A DNA stretch of 52,686 bases. It comes from Saksenaea vasiformis B4078 (taxonomy: Eukaryota; Mucoromycota; Mucoromycetes; Mucorales; Saksenaeaceae). The position numbers and the translations under genes are program-made. The notes below the pieces were generated by a model. That model ran no database searches and was not told the origin of the DNA. It worked only from the letters and a program-made list of their open reading frames with translations. Below, one piece after another: positions 23,023 to 33,454 of the stretch. Where the stretch lies: positions 1-52,686 of the forward strand of contig JNDT01001387.1 of the NCBI GenBank assembly GCA_000697055.1, read 5' to 3'. Position 1 is the stretch's first letter. Each line of letters begins with the position of its first letter.

Positions 23023-24407
23023 GACCCGCCCCGGTAACTACAGTCCCCAGGGGTGGAGTTTGAGTTCGCTGTTTGCAGTCTCTTCGTTGCACGCTCCAAA
23101 TCTAAACTCGCAAACATCAAGCCGCGTCATCGTAAGTTGTATCCAAATCATGAGAACGAAAATGGAACCAAACAGAACAAAGTTTAACTTCTTGATGCCT
23201 AAATACAGTGCTGGACCAAACGCGTTTACGCAGCGCGCAAATTCGGGGACGCGATTTGCAGCGCTTGTCGTCAATATACCGAACAATGGACTTTTGTGTA
23301 CAACCCGAACCGGCGAGAGCATTAAAGAAACCGAGAAACTGAGTGAACTGCTTCACCTGAAGTAACTGCTGTCGCTTGTCTTCCGCAACAGATCAAATCA
23401 TCTGTATGCGCTGTCATCACCACGGCTACCTCCCCTAGGGTTCGTCTACGTCGTTCACCCCCGGCTGGTGCGCAGCCTTGATGTACGCCTTTCCGGCATA
23501 CCATCTTGGGAACATAAACACACATTTCATACCAGTTATACGTTTATGAGGGACCAGATTCATGTAAATAGAGCTACGGTTTGATAGATATATATTCCAT
23601 TGCTGACTGTTACAGACGTTGTCCTCAGAGGATGTAACGTCTTTATCGAGCAAAGCTTCGCTCAATTAACGCTAGCAATGGGAAATATTCTATTACGGGG
23701 CAAACCCAAAAATGTGGGTGATAGATTGGAAACGATGTCATCTCGAAGCCTAGCTACCAGTTCATTCCTCGTGAAGGTAGACAAAAAGAATCAACGAGGC
23801 TTGTTGGCTTAACGTATGCAATAAGTAGTGACTTACACCACTGCCGCCGCTATTTCTACATGAAGCATAAATAATGCATGGCAAACGACATCATGAGGTC
23901 AAAATCGCATGCATTTTTGGCTGTACATAAATCAGGCTACCGATTACAAGGATAGGTATACAGGAACAGGCAGAATATGGACAATCATGCTTCTTTGGAG
24001 CACGTGTAAAAACGAAGAAACGGGAGTTGGTGGCAAGTGATACTGATCTGCTGCCCTTCTGTTCTTTGGTGTGTTCTCTCTTACAATACATCATTTCCAT
24101 GCAGATACGACATATTTATATTCTGGCCATGTACGTTTTGCATGGACATATTAGGTAAAATCAGTGATACAAGGGACAAAAGATCGTCGTCGTCACAAAG
24201 GTGGATGAACAGCGTTTGCCCCGGTTGTGTAGGCATTTCTAGCTCAAGGTCTAACTTGGGTTGCTATAGTATGCACACACCACCAAAAATCCGTTGCTAT
24301 TGCAGTAAATGATTTGATTATGAAAGTACATTGGTTGAGAGGAGGATGAGTCTGTGGTATCTTCTGATATTTGGGAGATGATTTTCGCAAAAAAAAAAAA
24401 AGGTAGT
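23023..24407. other. Intergenic region
   Basis: Contains the promoter side of the methyltransferase gene. A locally GC-richer patch (23,340-23,520) has open frames on both strands but no coherent gene. Poly-A run near 24,390. Nothing else recognised. Confidence 0.55.
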
Positions 24408-25010
24408 TCAAACAGCGTCCAATTTGTTGTCGTTACCATCGTCATCATTTCCCAGGTGGATGGAGCCCTGAGAGAAGTACGTGTCGTAAATCAACTTTCC
24501 GATGCTTATTCCGATTAACGCGGCTTCAGCTATAAGCCCGACGAATACTGCACACTTTAAGATGTGGAGAAGGCCACAAGGTGACAACCATAGGCGACAG
24601 ATGGTTGCAACGTGCATATTGGATATCTCTGTATCAAAAATGATACAAAAGATCCAGCTGAGAATAAGACCTATGGACATTAACAGCTGGAATCCGCTTT
24701 CGATTACTTGCGACCAAACGTTGTTCGTTCCCATGGGATATTCAAATGGAAGGCATGTCATCATTAATAACTCGCAGAATATAGATGCTTGAGTCGCCAC
24801 CAGTGTTGCAATCAGTCGTCTATCCTCGATCGTATCCGACATCCAGTCTGCGCCTTTGGCGTTGCTCTTGTGTAAAAATTCTGACATTGGCCTACTGTCG
24901 TAACTATAGAAACCGAGAGCAGTGACTACGATTGCGACGGTCAGGGTCAAAACCGCAGTGCGAACCCACAAAATAATTGACGAGAGAGAGCAAACCATAG
25001 GACGGAACAA
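24408..25010 (-). CDS. Four-helix integral membrane protein
   Basis: Single exon, 200 residues. Hydrophobic segments lie at about 11-35, 66-88, 106-126 and 145-174, with short polar loops and an acidic Asp/Asn-rich C-terminal tail (NDDDGNDNK). The topology resembles MARVEL-type or small tetraspan proteins, but no family signature was found. The N-terminus begins MFRP and the first helix starts almost at once, so a signal-anchor role is likely. A poly-A/T tract lies just past the stop. Function unknown. Confidence 0.65.
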   Translation of the reverse strand: MFRPMVCSLSSIILWVRTAVLTLTVAIVVTALGFYSYDSRPMSEFLHKSNAKGADWMSDTIEDRRLIATLVATQASIFCELLMMTCLPFEYPMGTNNVWSQVIESGFQLLMSIGLILSWIFCIIFDTEISNMHVATICRLWLSPCGLLHILKCAVFVGLIAEAALIGISIGKLIYDTYFSQGSIHLGNDDDGNDNKLDAV

Positions 25011-25539
25011 GGGAGGAAGAAGGAAAGAAAGTGAAAAAGAGAAAAGAAGGAGAGATCACATTCAGTATGTTCATCCAGATCTGTTTGATATGGTTGGTAT
25101 TTACCCAAGAAATAAAAATTTATCCATACACTTTTAATAAGACCAAACTTTTTTTAGTTGGCAACATGTCTTCTTTGCTTTCCCCAAATTGAACGAATCA
25201 CGTTCACGAACAAAGATATAAAACATAGCTGAAGAACAACGCACTACGTCTGTCACAATGTGTAACTCACTATTGTTATTATTAAGCATTTATCGGTGGG
25301 GCCAACTGTTTATATGAATGATGCAATAAATAGTGTCTTGCAGAGAACAAACGCAAAACAGGTATTTTAATTAATGTTTAGTTCTTGTCTCCCTGAACTA
25401 TCTACAAAATTCCCGCCGTGGACACTGTTTCCAGGTATCGCCTTGTTCTTCAAACAGGTTTGTATTTCTTCAGTAAAAAATATGGAGTGTTTGATGAAGG
25501 TGCCTTTCTCTGTTTATTGAGCGGGCAATTTACGCTATC
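25011..25539. other. Intergenic region
   Basis: Promoter side of the membrane-protein gene. No other feature seen. Confidence 0.5.
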
Positions 25540-26330
25540 CTAAATAAACTCGGCGTCTATGAAGGAATCAAGTTTGCTCTGAGAGAAAATTAAATACGTC
25601 TTGTTAATCTATCATTTATGAGAAGAAATATAATTTTACTTACGTGAAGCTCGATTCCCTATAGGTATAAAACTTATTAGAGTAGCATAGAAGTGCCATT
25701 CACAATTGGGGCGTTCGATGATACTTTGTTATCTTACCATTTGTGTAGTTCCGACGCATGGGCCGGGGAACGCGGTGCATCCCATCCCGGTTGGCACACG
25801 GTTTGAACTATGTTTGAAAGACAACTGAAAATCTGGTAAAACCATAAGTGCGCCAGGACCTACAAATTGAAAAAGGTTGTCAGTATGAAATCACTCATTT
25901 AATACAACGATAATCACTTGCTTACGGACAATGTATCCTCATCTAAGGCATACACATCCTGTTAGAAGGAGGCGCTGGTAACTCCCCTGGGACGAAAAGG
26001 AAATGAAAGAAAAATAGCTGTGCAGCATGAAGTTAGTGTACGGCGGACGTTGAAAGAATTATAGGACTTACAAAAAGAAAATGAATCAACAGCGCCTGCG
26101 CAGGATAACGTTAGTATATGATGACCATTGGGAGAGCTGCGACACGTACAAAATGAGAATGAAAGAAGATACAGAGAACTGAAAGGTTAGAGGACAAAAA
26201 CTCATCTCCACTGACTCGATCTATCAATCATACCTTAGTTCATATGAACGGATTAGCACATCAGTACATACCGAAGAGACAAGCAAAATAAAGTAAGCAA
26301 AAGGTGAAGGAGAAAAGGGCAGCATTTACC
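25540..26330 (-). CDS. Unresolved small gene with micro-exons
   Basis: Strong splice signals occur in series. The 3' part is 25859-25738 (acceptor TTTGTAG), then a 15-nt micro-exon 25658-25644 between CTATAG and GTAAGT, then 25578-25540 ending in a stop. Read together they encode a Cys-containing segment (GMGCTAFPGPCVGTTQM) finishing SKLDSFIDAEFI. Upstream there are perfect branch points (TACTAAC, CACTAAC) before acceptors at about 26099 and 26021, and a hydrophobic ATG-led stretch near 26320 ending at GTATGT. A second frame through the same exons is also open, so the protein cannot be fixed. Probably a small secreted protein; the start is unknown. Confidence 0.35.
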
Positions 26331-26644
26331 GAACTCCTTATAAAGGAACTATCTGAAACATGATCCCCAACCTCATTGAACCCTTCACACGCTGCCTATC
26401 CAAGAAAGTAACATTCGCGTATAGAATCGCATGTATCCTTGAATTGTCGCACGATTAAAGGCCACCGCTCAAATGAATATGATATGAAGTATGAGCAAAC
26501 ATGTTTTTTTTATTAACGTGAGATCTCCAATCAGATGCACATTTCCATTCGGATTGAGAGCGCCCGACTAACGTTGAGTTCGCGCACATGATTCGGTTGA
26601 CTTGTAAAGCACCAAAACTTGATCTCGGGCTGGGTGGCAAAGAG

Positions 26645-26677
<33 letters not shown>

Positions 26678-26693
26678 TTATTTATTTATTTAA
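26645..26693 (+). repeat. Compound microsatellite (TA)n(TTTA)n
   Basis: About 14 TA units run into five TTTA units, ending 8 nt before the stop codon of the Mei2-like gene on the other strand, so it falls in its 3' UTR. Confidence 0.95.
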
Positions 26694-26700
26694 GTATTTA

Positions 26701-29399
26701 CTATTCCATATAGTACGTATTGGCATTAGATGCTGAAGACGTTGGATGCTGTTGCTGTTCTTGTGATTGCTGAAGTAATTGTTGCAGTTGTGATAACTGT
26801 GGCATTTGTTGCTGCTGCTGTTGCCGTTGCTGCTGTTGGCTCTGAAGTAACTGTGCCAATTGATTAAGTGCTGCGGTTGGGTCTGTCGTAGGTGCTACTT
26901 GTTGCATGACTGGAGTGGCAGCAGGTGGTTGCTGTTGTGGTGGTTGCTGCAATGATGGCTGTTGTTGTTGCTGCTGCTGCTGCTGCTGCTGTAATTGTTG
27001 CTGTTGAGCTACTTGAGTCTGTATTATGTTTGTCGCTGTTAAGTTTTGAGTTCAATACGTTATGAGGCTTCTTACCAGTAAACCCAGTAGCTGCTGCACT
27101 TGAGCTGCCTGGTCCATTGTTGGTGCAGGAGATGCTTGGACAGGCGGAGCCGACGGAGCAGATGTTATCATTGGTTGAGGTGGAATCACTGTGGATGGTT
27201 GAAACATAGACGATGCAGGGGCAACCTGTCCCGCCTGCGGTTGAACACCTTGCACAGTCTGCGTTTGAGCCAGCATGGATAAAACCTGAGTAAGCCGATC
27301 ATCAGTATCCTTAATGATTGATCTTCCTCCTTTCTCCCCTTTCATTGTACCTGTTGCGCTTTCTGAGCCTGCTCCAAGCGCTGTCGAGTTTCTTCCTAGA
27401 GTCACAACGTTAAACCCAGAAAGGAATAGTCGCCCTTCTTACATCTGCCACATATGGAACAGGACTAGCTGGATTATCTAGATCGTATGAGCTTGGTCCT
27501 TTTGCCATCATAGGATTCTCTGCGGGATAGCTCCCGTATTGGTTAGTTGCTGGACGTCGACCTAATAAGTATATGAGTACTACTTCCTCTTCTTCACCCA
27601 GCATGCAATGTACCAGAGAAACTATCATCAAAATCATTTATACGACGTGCACCTCCATCATTTCGGATAGGTCCTCGTTTGGGCCCATCGCCCCGCCCTG
27701 TATGACGCGGTTCAGAACGTTTCTGATATCCATCCTGTGGCCTATCTTTTTTTGCTGCGATAGCCTCATTGCGTTCTCTGTGGAGACGGTTAATCGCTTG
27801 ATAATTAGATAGAACCCATCTACCTAGGCGAATGGTCCCAAAAAAACGTAACATCCCACTTTCCGCCCTTGTATTCTTTTCCATGTGTTCCGTCGTAAGC
27901 GTCAACGCATGCTCGAGAATCATAAAACTCAATAAATCGTTGTCTGAAATGAATGATGAAAGATTAGACAACGCATTGTTGAAACACTTTCAGCATACCG
28001 GCGCTCTGCATTCTCGCTATGATGTCTGAAATGGGGTGTACGAATGACCTTGATTTCACCATAAGGTTTAAAGTACTCATACAGTTCATCATCCTGTAAA
28101 GTACTATCACTGTCTTGCAGAGTCAGTAGTAATGTGCCCTTATATCCGGTTAGACAAGGAAAAAAGGGCCGAAAATGATAGTACCTGGTTTTTGGTTCTA
28201 TCACATCGAGTATTTTCCTCTTCTTCTTTTGGCAAAGAATAATGCACGTCGATCTTGCGGTTATTTAGTATAGCACCTTGCATCTCATCCTTAGCTCTCT
28301 CAGAAGCCCTGACATCGTACTTTTTTGGTCGTTGATTGAATTGATGGATAAGCTTCCATAGCTGGATGAAGAAACCTCCTCAAGACTTACGTAGGTAATG
28401 AAAACCATGCCTCGACTTTCAATCAGATTAAACACTTCTCTGATCTCGCCATATTTTTCAAATATCTCTCTCATTTCGTCAGGTTGGATAGTATACTAAA
28501 GAGAGCATGGAAGTAAGCTACGCAATTGAAAGAAGGAGGCGAATGTGATAGGGACATTGTGTGGTTACCTGGACATTTCTTACAAATAATGTTCTGCAAG
28601 GCCGTTCACGAGCTACTCTGGACTCAATATGCGATGGAAAGGAAGCATTCTGGGATTGATAGGGACGTGATTCAGATCCTGATATACAATGATATAAGAA
28701 AAGAGTCTGGTCATTATCATATCCAAAGGAAAAAAAGGAATCCAGAAAGAGCTTATGATGTATCATTCGTTGTCTTCTTGCGATAAGTGCCTTCTTTCTC
28801 TCTTTCCCTCTCACTCTTGTTTTTTTTTGTTTCTCTCTCTCTGTTTGTCTCTTTCATTTTCTCTCTTTCCCTTTTGTTTCTCTTTCTCACAAATAGCTAT
28901 AGAAACTCGCGGCGATCTTCGGATGTAGAGCAGGTGTAGCAGTTTTAACTCATTCAGATCGGTCGTTGTTGCTATTTAGCAAATTCCCCCAGAAAAAAGA
29001 AAAGAGATCATTGAATCAGAAGTTATCATTCTTACCATAATCGTCGCGCATCCTATTGGGTTCTCGACGAGCTGGACCCGATTGGAAGTAGTTGGGTCGC
29101 TGAGGAGCTCGGAAGCCTTCTTCCTCATAACCTGAACCCATTCCAACACGGGGACCATTTTGACGATAGGAACCTCTTGCTCTCATCATAGGCCCTCCGC
29201 CACCGCCGCCACCACCTCTTCCTCTTCTCGAAGCTCTTCCTAAATTCCCTTCGTTCCTCTGATCAAAATACATTTCATCGTTGGGCAGTTGCTGGGGTTG
29301 CTGAGGTTGCTGGAGTTGTGGTGGACGGTAACCTTGTCGCGGAGGTGGGCCTCTTGGGTCATAAGGTGCAAACCGATTAGGGTTACGAAAATTGTCCAT
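26701..29399 (-). CDS. Mei2-like RNA-binding protein (two RRMs, RGG, poly-Q), 11 exons
   Basis: Eleven exons join in frame to 617 residues: 29399-29036, 28678-28569, 28495-28391, 28319-28185, 28138-27999, 27943-27824, 27777-27614, 27561-27443, 27395-27351, 27309-27076 and 27018-26701. Intron 1 is long (357 nt) and GA-rich; the rest are 41-73 nt. The N-terminus is Gln/Pro-rich with a poly-Gly RGG-like run. RRM1 starts at about 150 (RTLFVRNV, then RGMVFITY) and RRM2 at 239 (GTLLLTL, YGEIKVIRTP, FIEFYDSRA). The linker ending NQGTL and the IEFYD motif are hallmarks of Mei2-like RRM1-RRM2. The Mei2-specific C-terminal RRM3 is absent and replaced by a short coiled coil (EETRQRLEQAQKAQQ) and a long Gln-rich tail. 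Likely a post-transcriptional regulator. Identity is firm at family level. Confidence 0.9.
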
Positions 29400-29764
29400 G
29401 TCTTTAATCAGACAGTGATTCGAAGGATATACGAAAGAAGGCAAAACAACGGCGCAGAAAAAAAAATTGCACTGAAAGCACGCCAGCCGCCGTCCAATCA
29501 CAATTGTATTTTGAAGACGCTCAGAGACCTTGTTCTGTCAAGTGACATGCATATATGAGAACGGATCAAGATTACCCAATTTACAAGCAGTATTAAAGAG
29601 CTGCTACATCCATAGCGCGCCAAGCAGATGAATTGCTGGAACAACCTTTTAAAAGCAGGAATCATGTCAGAGACGAGGACTCTCGCAATGCCTCGTATTC
29701 ATCAATAATCTCATAATTGCACCATTACTGGAGGTATAGGTTTTCAAGGCGATGAAACTGGAAG
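29400..29764. other. Upstream region of Mei2-like gene
   Basis: No gene recognised; promoter side of the RNA-binding protein gene. Confidence 0.5.
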
Positions 29765-30367
29765 TCAGAAGTTTAAAGGCGATACATGGCCATTTTCAGG
29801 CCTACTCGATCGCGAGATGCACAATAGCACGTCAATGCTGCAGAAAGTCAAGGAGATAATGCCCGCTGCCCAAAAGTACACAATCACAATGGGATGTTTG
29901 ATGATTTCTCCTTGCCAGGTGCTGTGATATACGGTGTTGGGAAGCACAAACACTGAATAAGATTCCGCGAATTGACAATTGCGGCAAAATGACCTACGTA
30001 TCCATTCATATGACAGCGACAGTAGCTATAGTTGCAATGATGCCATGTTCGCATATCTTGACTTGCTACATGCTGACAGAGCGCATCTGGACGTTTCAAC
30101 AACATGTACTTGTCTCGTAGCGTTTCGTAGGTACTGCAGTTATGTCTAGAAAGACAAACTGATCCTCAAGTGTTCACGTACTCCATCCAGCATATTTGAG
30201 GTTTGGACACATATGTCTAAATGTTCCGTTGGATATGAACACTTATTATGAATAACCGTAGTGAGGGTATTACTTTCTGTGTATGCTCGAAGTATGCCTT
30301 TACCACGCGGGAATTTCTGATCGCAATCCAACATCACACTCTGTAACAGACCCACGGAATCAATCAA
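29765..30367 (-). pseudogene. Cys-rich/membrane coding relic or unresolved gene
   Basis: Three protein-like minus-strand segments follow each other in different frames. The first, 30367-30146, contains SVMLDCDQKFPRGKG. The second, about 30130-29884, is Cys/His-rich (TWHHCNYSYCRCHMNGYVG). The third, about 29900-29765, contains a hydrophobic helix (IVIVYFWAAGIISLTF). Segments two and three overlap in different frames, so one junction needs a frameshift. A Cys-rich ectodomain followed by a helix suggests a receptor-like membrane protein. No family was named. Probably decayed. Confidence 0.3.
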
Positions 30368-30378
30368 TCAATCAATCA
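30358..30378 (+). repeat. (AATC)n microsatellite
   Basis: Five tandem AATC units. Confidence 0.95.
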
Positions 30379-30542
30379 CACGTCTCCATGGTCTTGACAA
30401 TTTTGAATCCTTTTGCGGCTTGACTCCTGTACATTATCATTAGAGAATTTCTGCTTTGGATGTTAAAACGCAAGCACAGTACAGCGGCCTCACACACACA
30501 CGCATATAAGTGTATATGAAAAAGGAAGATGATTGTATTCAA

Positions 30543-31855
30543 TTATTGTCGAACAACTGTATTTACACACCAATCAGCCATCTTGGCAGTATCTTCCAGC
30601 CAAATCGTCTTTGTACGACAAATCCCTGGGTTTAGAAGCCAAATATGCGCTGCACCTTCACGCTTTAAGACGTCAACCTTCACTTTCTCGGCTGCAAGCT
30701 TTTCAATGAACCTTTGGATGTCGTGGATGAAAATTTCATCCTCTCCATAGGTTACTAGTGTAGGACAGATATCGTGATAAGTGGCATAGATGGTGGACAC
30801 ATTGGGAAGATGTAGCAGCTTTTTTCGTTCTTCCGCATCCAACGCGCGCATGTTAGGGAGATAATCCGATACATGATCCTCCAGGTGCTCCGGAACAATG
30901 AAATCTGTGTTCCTCTTCGATATATAAGTGGGTGAATCCGATTCGAGGTTTACCCAAGGACATATCATGACATTGCCAGCTGGCATGGGCAAAGGCGGGA
31001 GTTCTGCAAGTCTAGGATCCGACCGTTGATCACGGATTGCCAATAGTGTTATTGCTGTGAGATTTCCACCCGCGCTGTCACCGGCTATTTGATAAAGTTA
31101 GGAGACCTATCAATTCATTTCTTAGTGTATTTACCGATAATGATGCGGGAAGGGCTCACACCAAGATCGTGCACCAGATAGCGATAGGCATCGACACATT
31201 GATTAATTGGAGTGGGCCAAGTCGCTTCGGGAGCAAGATCGTAATCGACGGAAAGAATACGCGCATTCAGACCGTGTACATCCTTCATACGTTCAAGCAT
31301 ACGAATAAACGTATCCATGTACTGCGTAGAGAATCCCAACCGGAAGCCACCACCTGAAGAAACGATGAGCGTTGGCGCCCCTCTGCACCTTGGTTATATC
31401 TTACCATGAATATACAATATCACCAAGTCTGCTTGGGTTGCCGTTTCTTCGGCCCATACTGTGGGGTTCCTATGACGCTGAATATTTTCGAGGATCCAAT
31501 CCCCAGTCCACCCGTCCTTTTTTACTCGACTGGTCAACTTAGATTGATCGCCCAACGGTCTGGTGAAAAAGCGCAGAAAAGCTCTTGACTTTGGCAGTGG
31601 ATATATCAATGTTCTCCTGAGAAAAGCAATTCGGCGTTTATACGGCACAAACATAATTACGCGCCGCTGTGATTTCAGAAACAGGCGAAGTACTTTGAGA
31701 GAATATCACATCAAAACAATCGAACATTCAAAACCAGCCACATGCTTACGTAAAGATCGACCATTTGGTGTAGCGAAGAAGGCAACTAGGATACCTATCA
31801 GAAGAGAGGAATAGCCCGGAACGCTGGTTTTAAACAGGGACAGTGCAAGAGCCAT
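30543..31855 (-). CDS. HSL-type alpha/beta hydrolase (esterase/lipase), 4 exons
   Basis: Exons 31855-31750, 31692-31405, 31353-31135 and 31084-30543 give 384 residues; introns are 50-57 nt. The catalytic signature of the hormone-sensitive lipase group (abhydrolase_3) is complete: oxyanion-hole HGGGF at 131-135, nucleophile elbow GDSAGGN (Ser208), acid Asp320 in YGEDE and His351 in AAHIW. Residues 1-45 form a hydrophobic signal-anchor (LLIGILVAFFATP) followed by a basic stretch, suggesting membrane attachment, perhaps ER or lipid droplet. I start at 31855 because that Met begins the anchor and a TTTAAATA box lies about 45 nt upstream; an in-frame Met further upstream exists. Substrate unknown (ester). 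Confidence 0.9.
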
Positions 31856-32531
31856 CGAATATTGAAAGAACAACAACAGAAAAAAAAAGTTGTTCGGTGT
31901 ATTTAAAGCTTCTGATAATATGTTGCACAAAAGGGCCCGATTTAGGTTATACTTTTTTTCCATCGCTGGTGACCCAGCTCGTACCACCTACTCCAGAGAA
32001 GCAATGACAAATTTGATGATAACATCATGTATATCGAGGAGTACGTATAACCACGAAGAATTTGGTGTTGTTTCTTCAACGTATTTGACAGTAATAAACT
32101 GTCTATCTATCCAAAAAGGAGAACAGTTTACTGAATGCTTGGAAACTCTTGACGATGATTTACCAACAGTAAATTTGATGGCTAATGCATAATCTTCCCA
32201 GTATAGAGAAATCGTACATGACTAAGATGATTTGTTGCGTCTGTGATTTATCTTTTCACAGGTTTCCTTTCTGGGTATAAACAATAATATCGTCAATACT
32301 CTCTGGATCGTTACCCTACTGATTATATGCGCACGAATCCTAAGACAAGGGATATTGATAGCGTGCTAAAGTCAAGACATTGTGTACATGCACATTCGAT
32401 GTTTCAGTGCATAGGTCTTCGTCATGGCTAAGTCTGATATACAAAAATGTTCAATTGGAAGACCGCCTAGACCTTATTTTGTGTGTCAGACACGAAAACC
32501 TTATCTGTTTCCAAATAGCTTTTCTTCGAAA
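31856..32531. other. Divergent spacer with coding-like island
   Basis: Lies between the hydrolase start and a plus-strand small gene. At about 32004-32192 (plus) there is a coding-like stretch ending in an acidic, protein-like segment (ECLETLDDDLPTVNLM). It could be a first exon of an unresolved gene, but no clean donor was found. Confidence 0.35.
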
Positions 32532-32540
32532 TATAAATAG
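32532..32540 (+). promoter_or_regulatory. TATA box for small 3-exon gene
   Basis: TATAAATAG followed by GGG, a near-ideal TATA box, 118 nt before the ATG at 32658. Confidence 0.45.
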
Positions 32541-32657
32541 GGGTCCTGGATGGACGCGTAACGTGCTGAATTTGCTGATTACCATGTAGTTTATCCGATA
32601 TATTTATGATGTCGATATAATGCAGATACAGATAGGGTCGTGTACGTCACTCGGTGC

Positions 32658-33177
32658 ATGAAAAAGGTTCACTTCTCCAATACATTGCACCGTTTCTTGT
32701 GTGTATTAAGGGAAGCAGATGGCGGATGTGAGTTCGATGCGATGCGTAAACAGATTCTGTCTGCTATTGCTTCTTTTATTAGATATATCGCCGTGAGGTT
32801 TCAATTTACCCGAGGAATGACCCAAGTTCCCATTTTACAATCAACCACTATGATTTTAGGGAAATGATGTTCAAACTCTGTTGCTGACGTCGCAAACTAC
32901 CGCACTAGCATTTTTGGCACTGATTAAGTACGGTCAACGGGTCCCAAATAAGATGGGCGACTTCACAAGTAGGCTGCTATATCAGCTTGTCAAAGAAACG
33001 TTTGAAGGAAGTATGCAGTCGAGAAATATCTTTTGACTGTGAATTTAAGCAAACCAAAGATGTAAAAGCGGTTGCCGCTTGATCAAGCACGTCGAACATG
33101 TCTTACGTTACCCTCGAACACGCAAGCAATATCGGGCATCAATGCTATTGAGCGTGCATTTATTATGCTACCCCTGA
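32658..33177 (+). CDS. Hypothetical 137-residue protein, 3 short exons
   Basis: Reassembled by hand: exons 32658-32792, 32860-33010 and 33050-33177. Introns start GTGAGG and GTATGC and end TTTTAG and TTTAAG (67 and 39 nt). All phases agree and the total is 414 nt ending in TGA. The product is helical and basic, with a segment containing DAMRKQILSAIASFIRYIA, then TLLLTSQTTALAFLALIKYG, then a basic Cys-containing tail (NQRCKSGCRLIKHVEHVLRY). No family was recognised. The good splice phases and the TATA box support a gene. The alternative is a relic whose frames agree by chance. Confidence 0.45.
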
Positions 33178-33454
33178 TGGGTTTGCTACAGAAGGGTACA
33201 TCACAAGCACCTTGTTGAAGAGTTTGGTAGCAGAGCTGTAAAATACAAGGAGCTAAAGAACACGTTTCGAATAACTGAGAGCATCCTATGTACTTTCCAA
33301 CTTTCTCTGCGAACCAGCCAAGGGACCTTCAAGCCATCCCTGCCGATGCTGCTTGTTCCATATCTGGATATTTGCTGGAATCGGTCTTCCTGATCAACGA
33401 GTAGCAACTACAAATAGACAGTCGTTCATACTGCAACTGTACAGACAAATAATT

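Noticed and set aside
23038..23525. Frames on both strands in a GC-richer patch
   Set aside because: Openness in many frames is explained by base composition; no splice or domain evidence.
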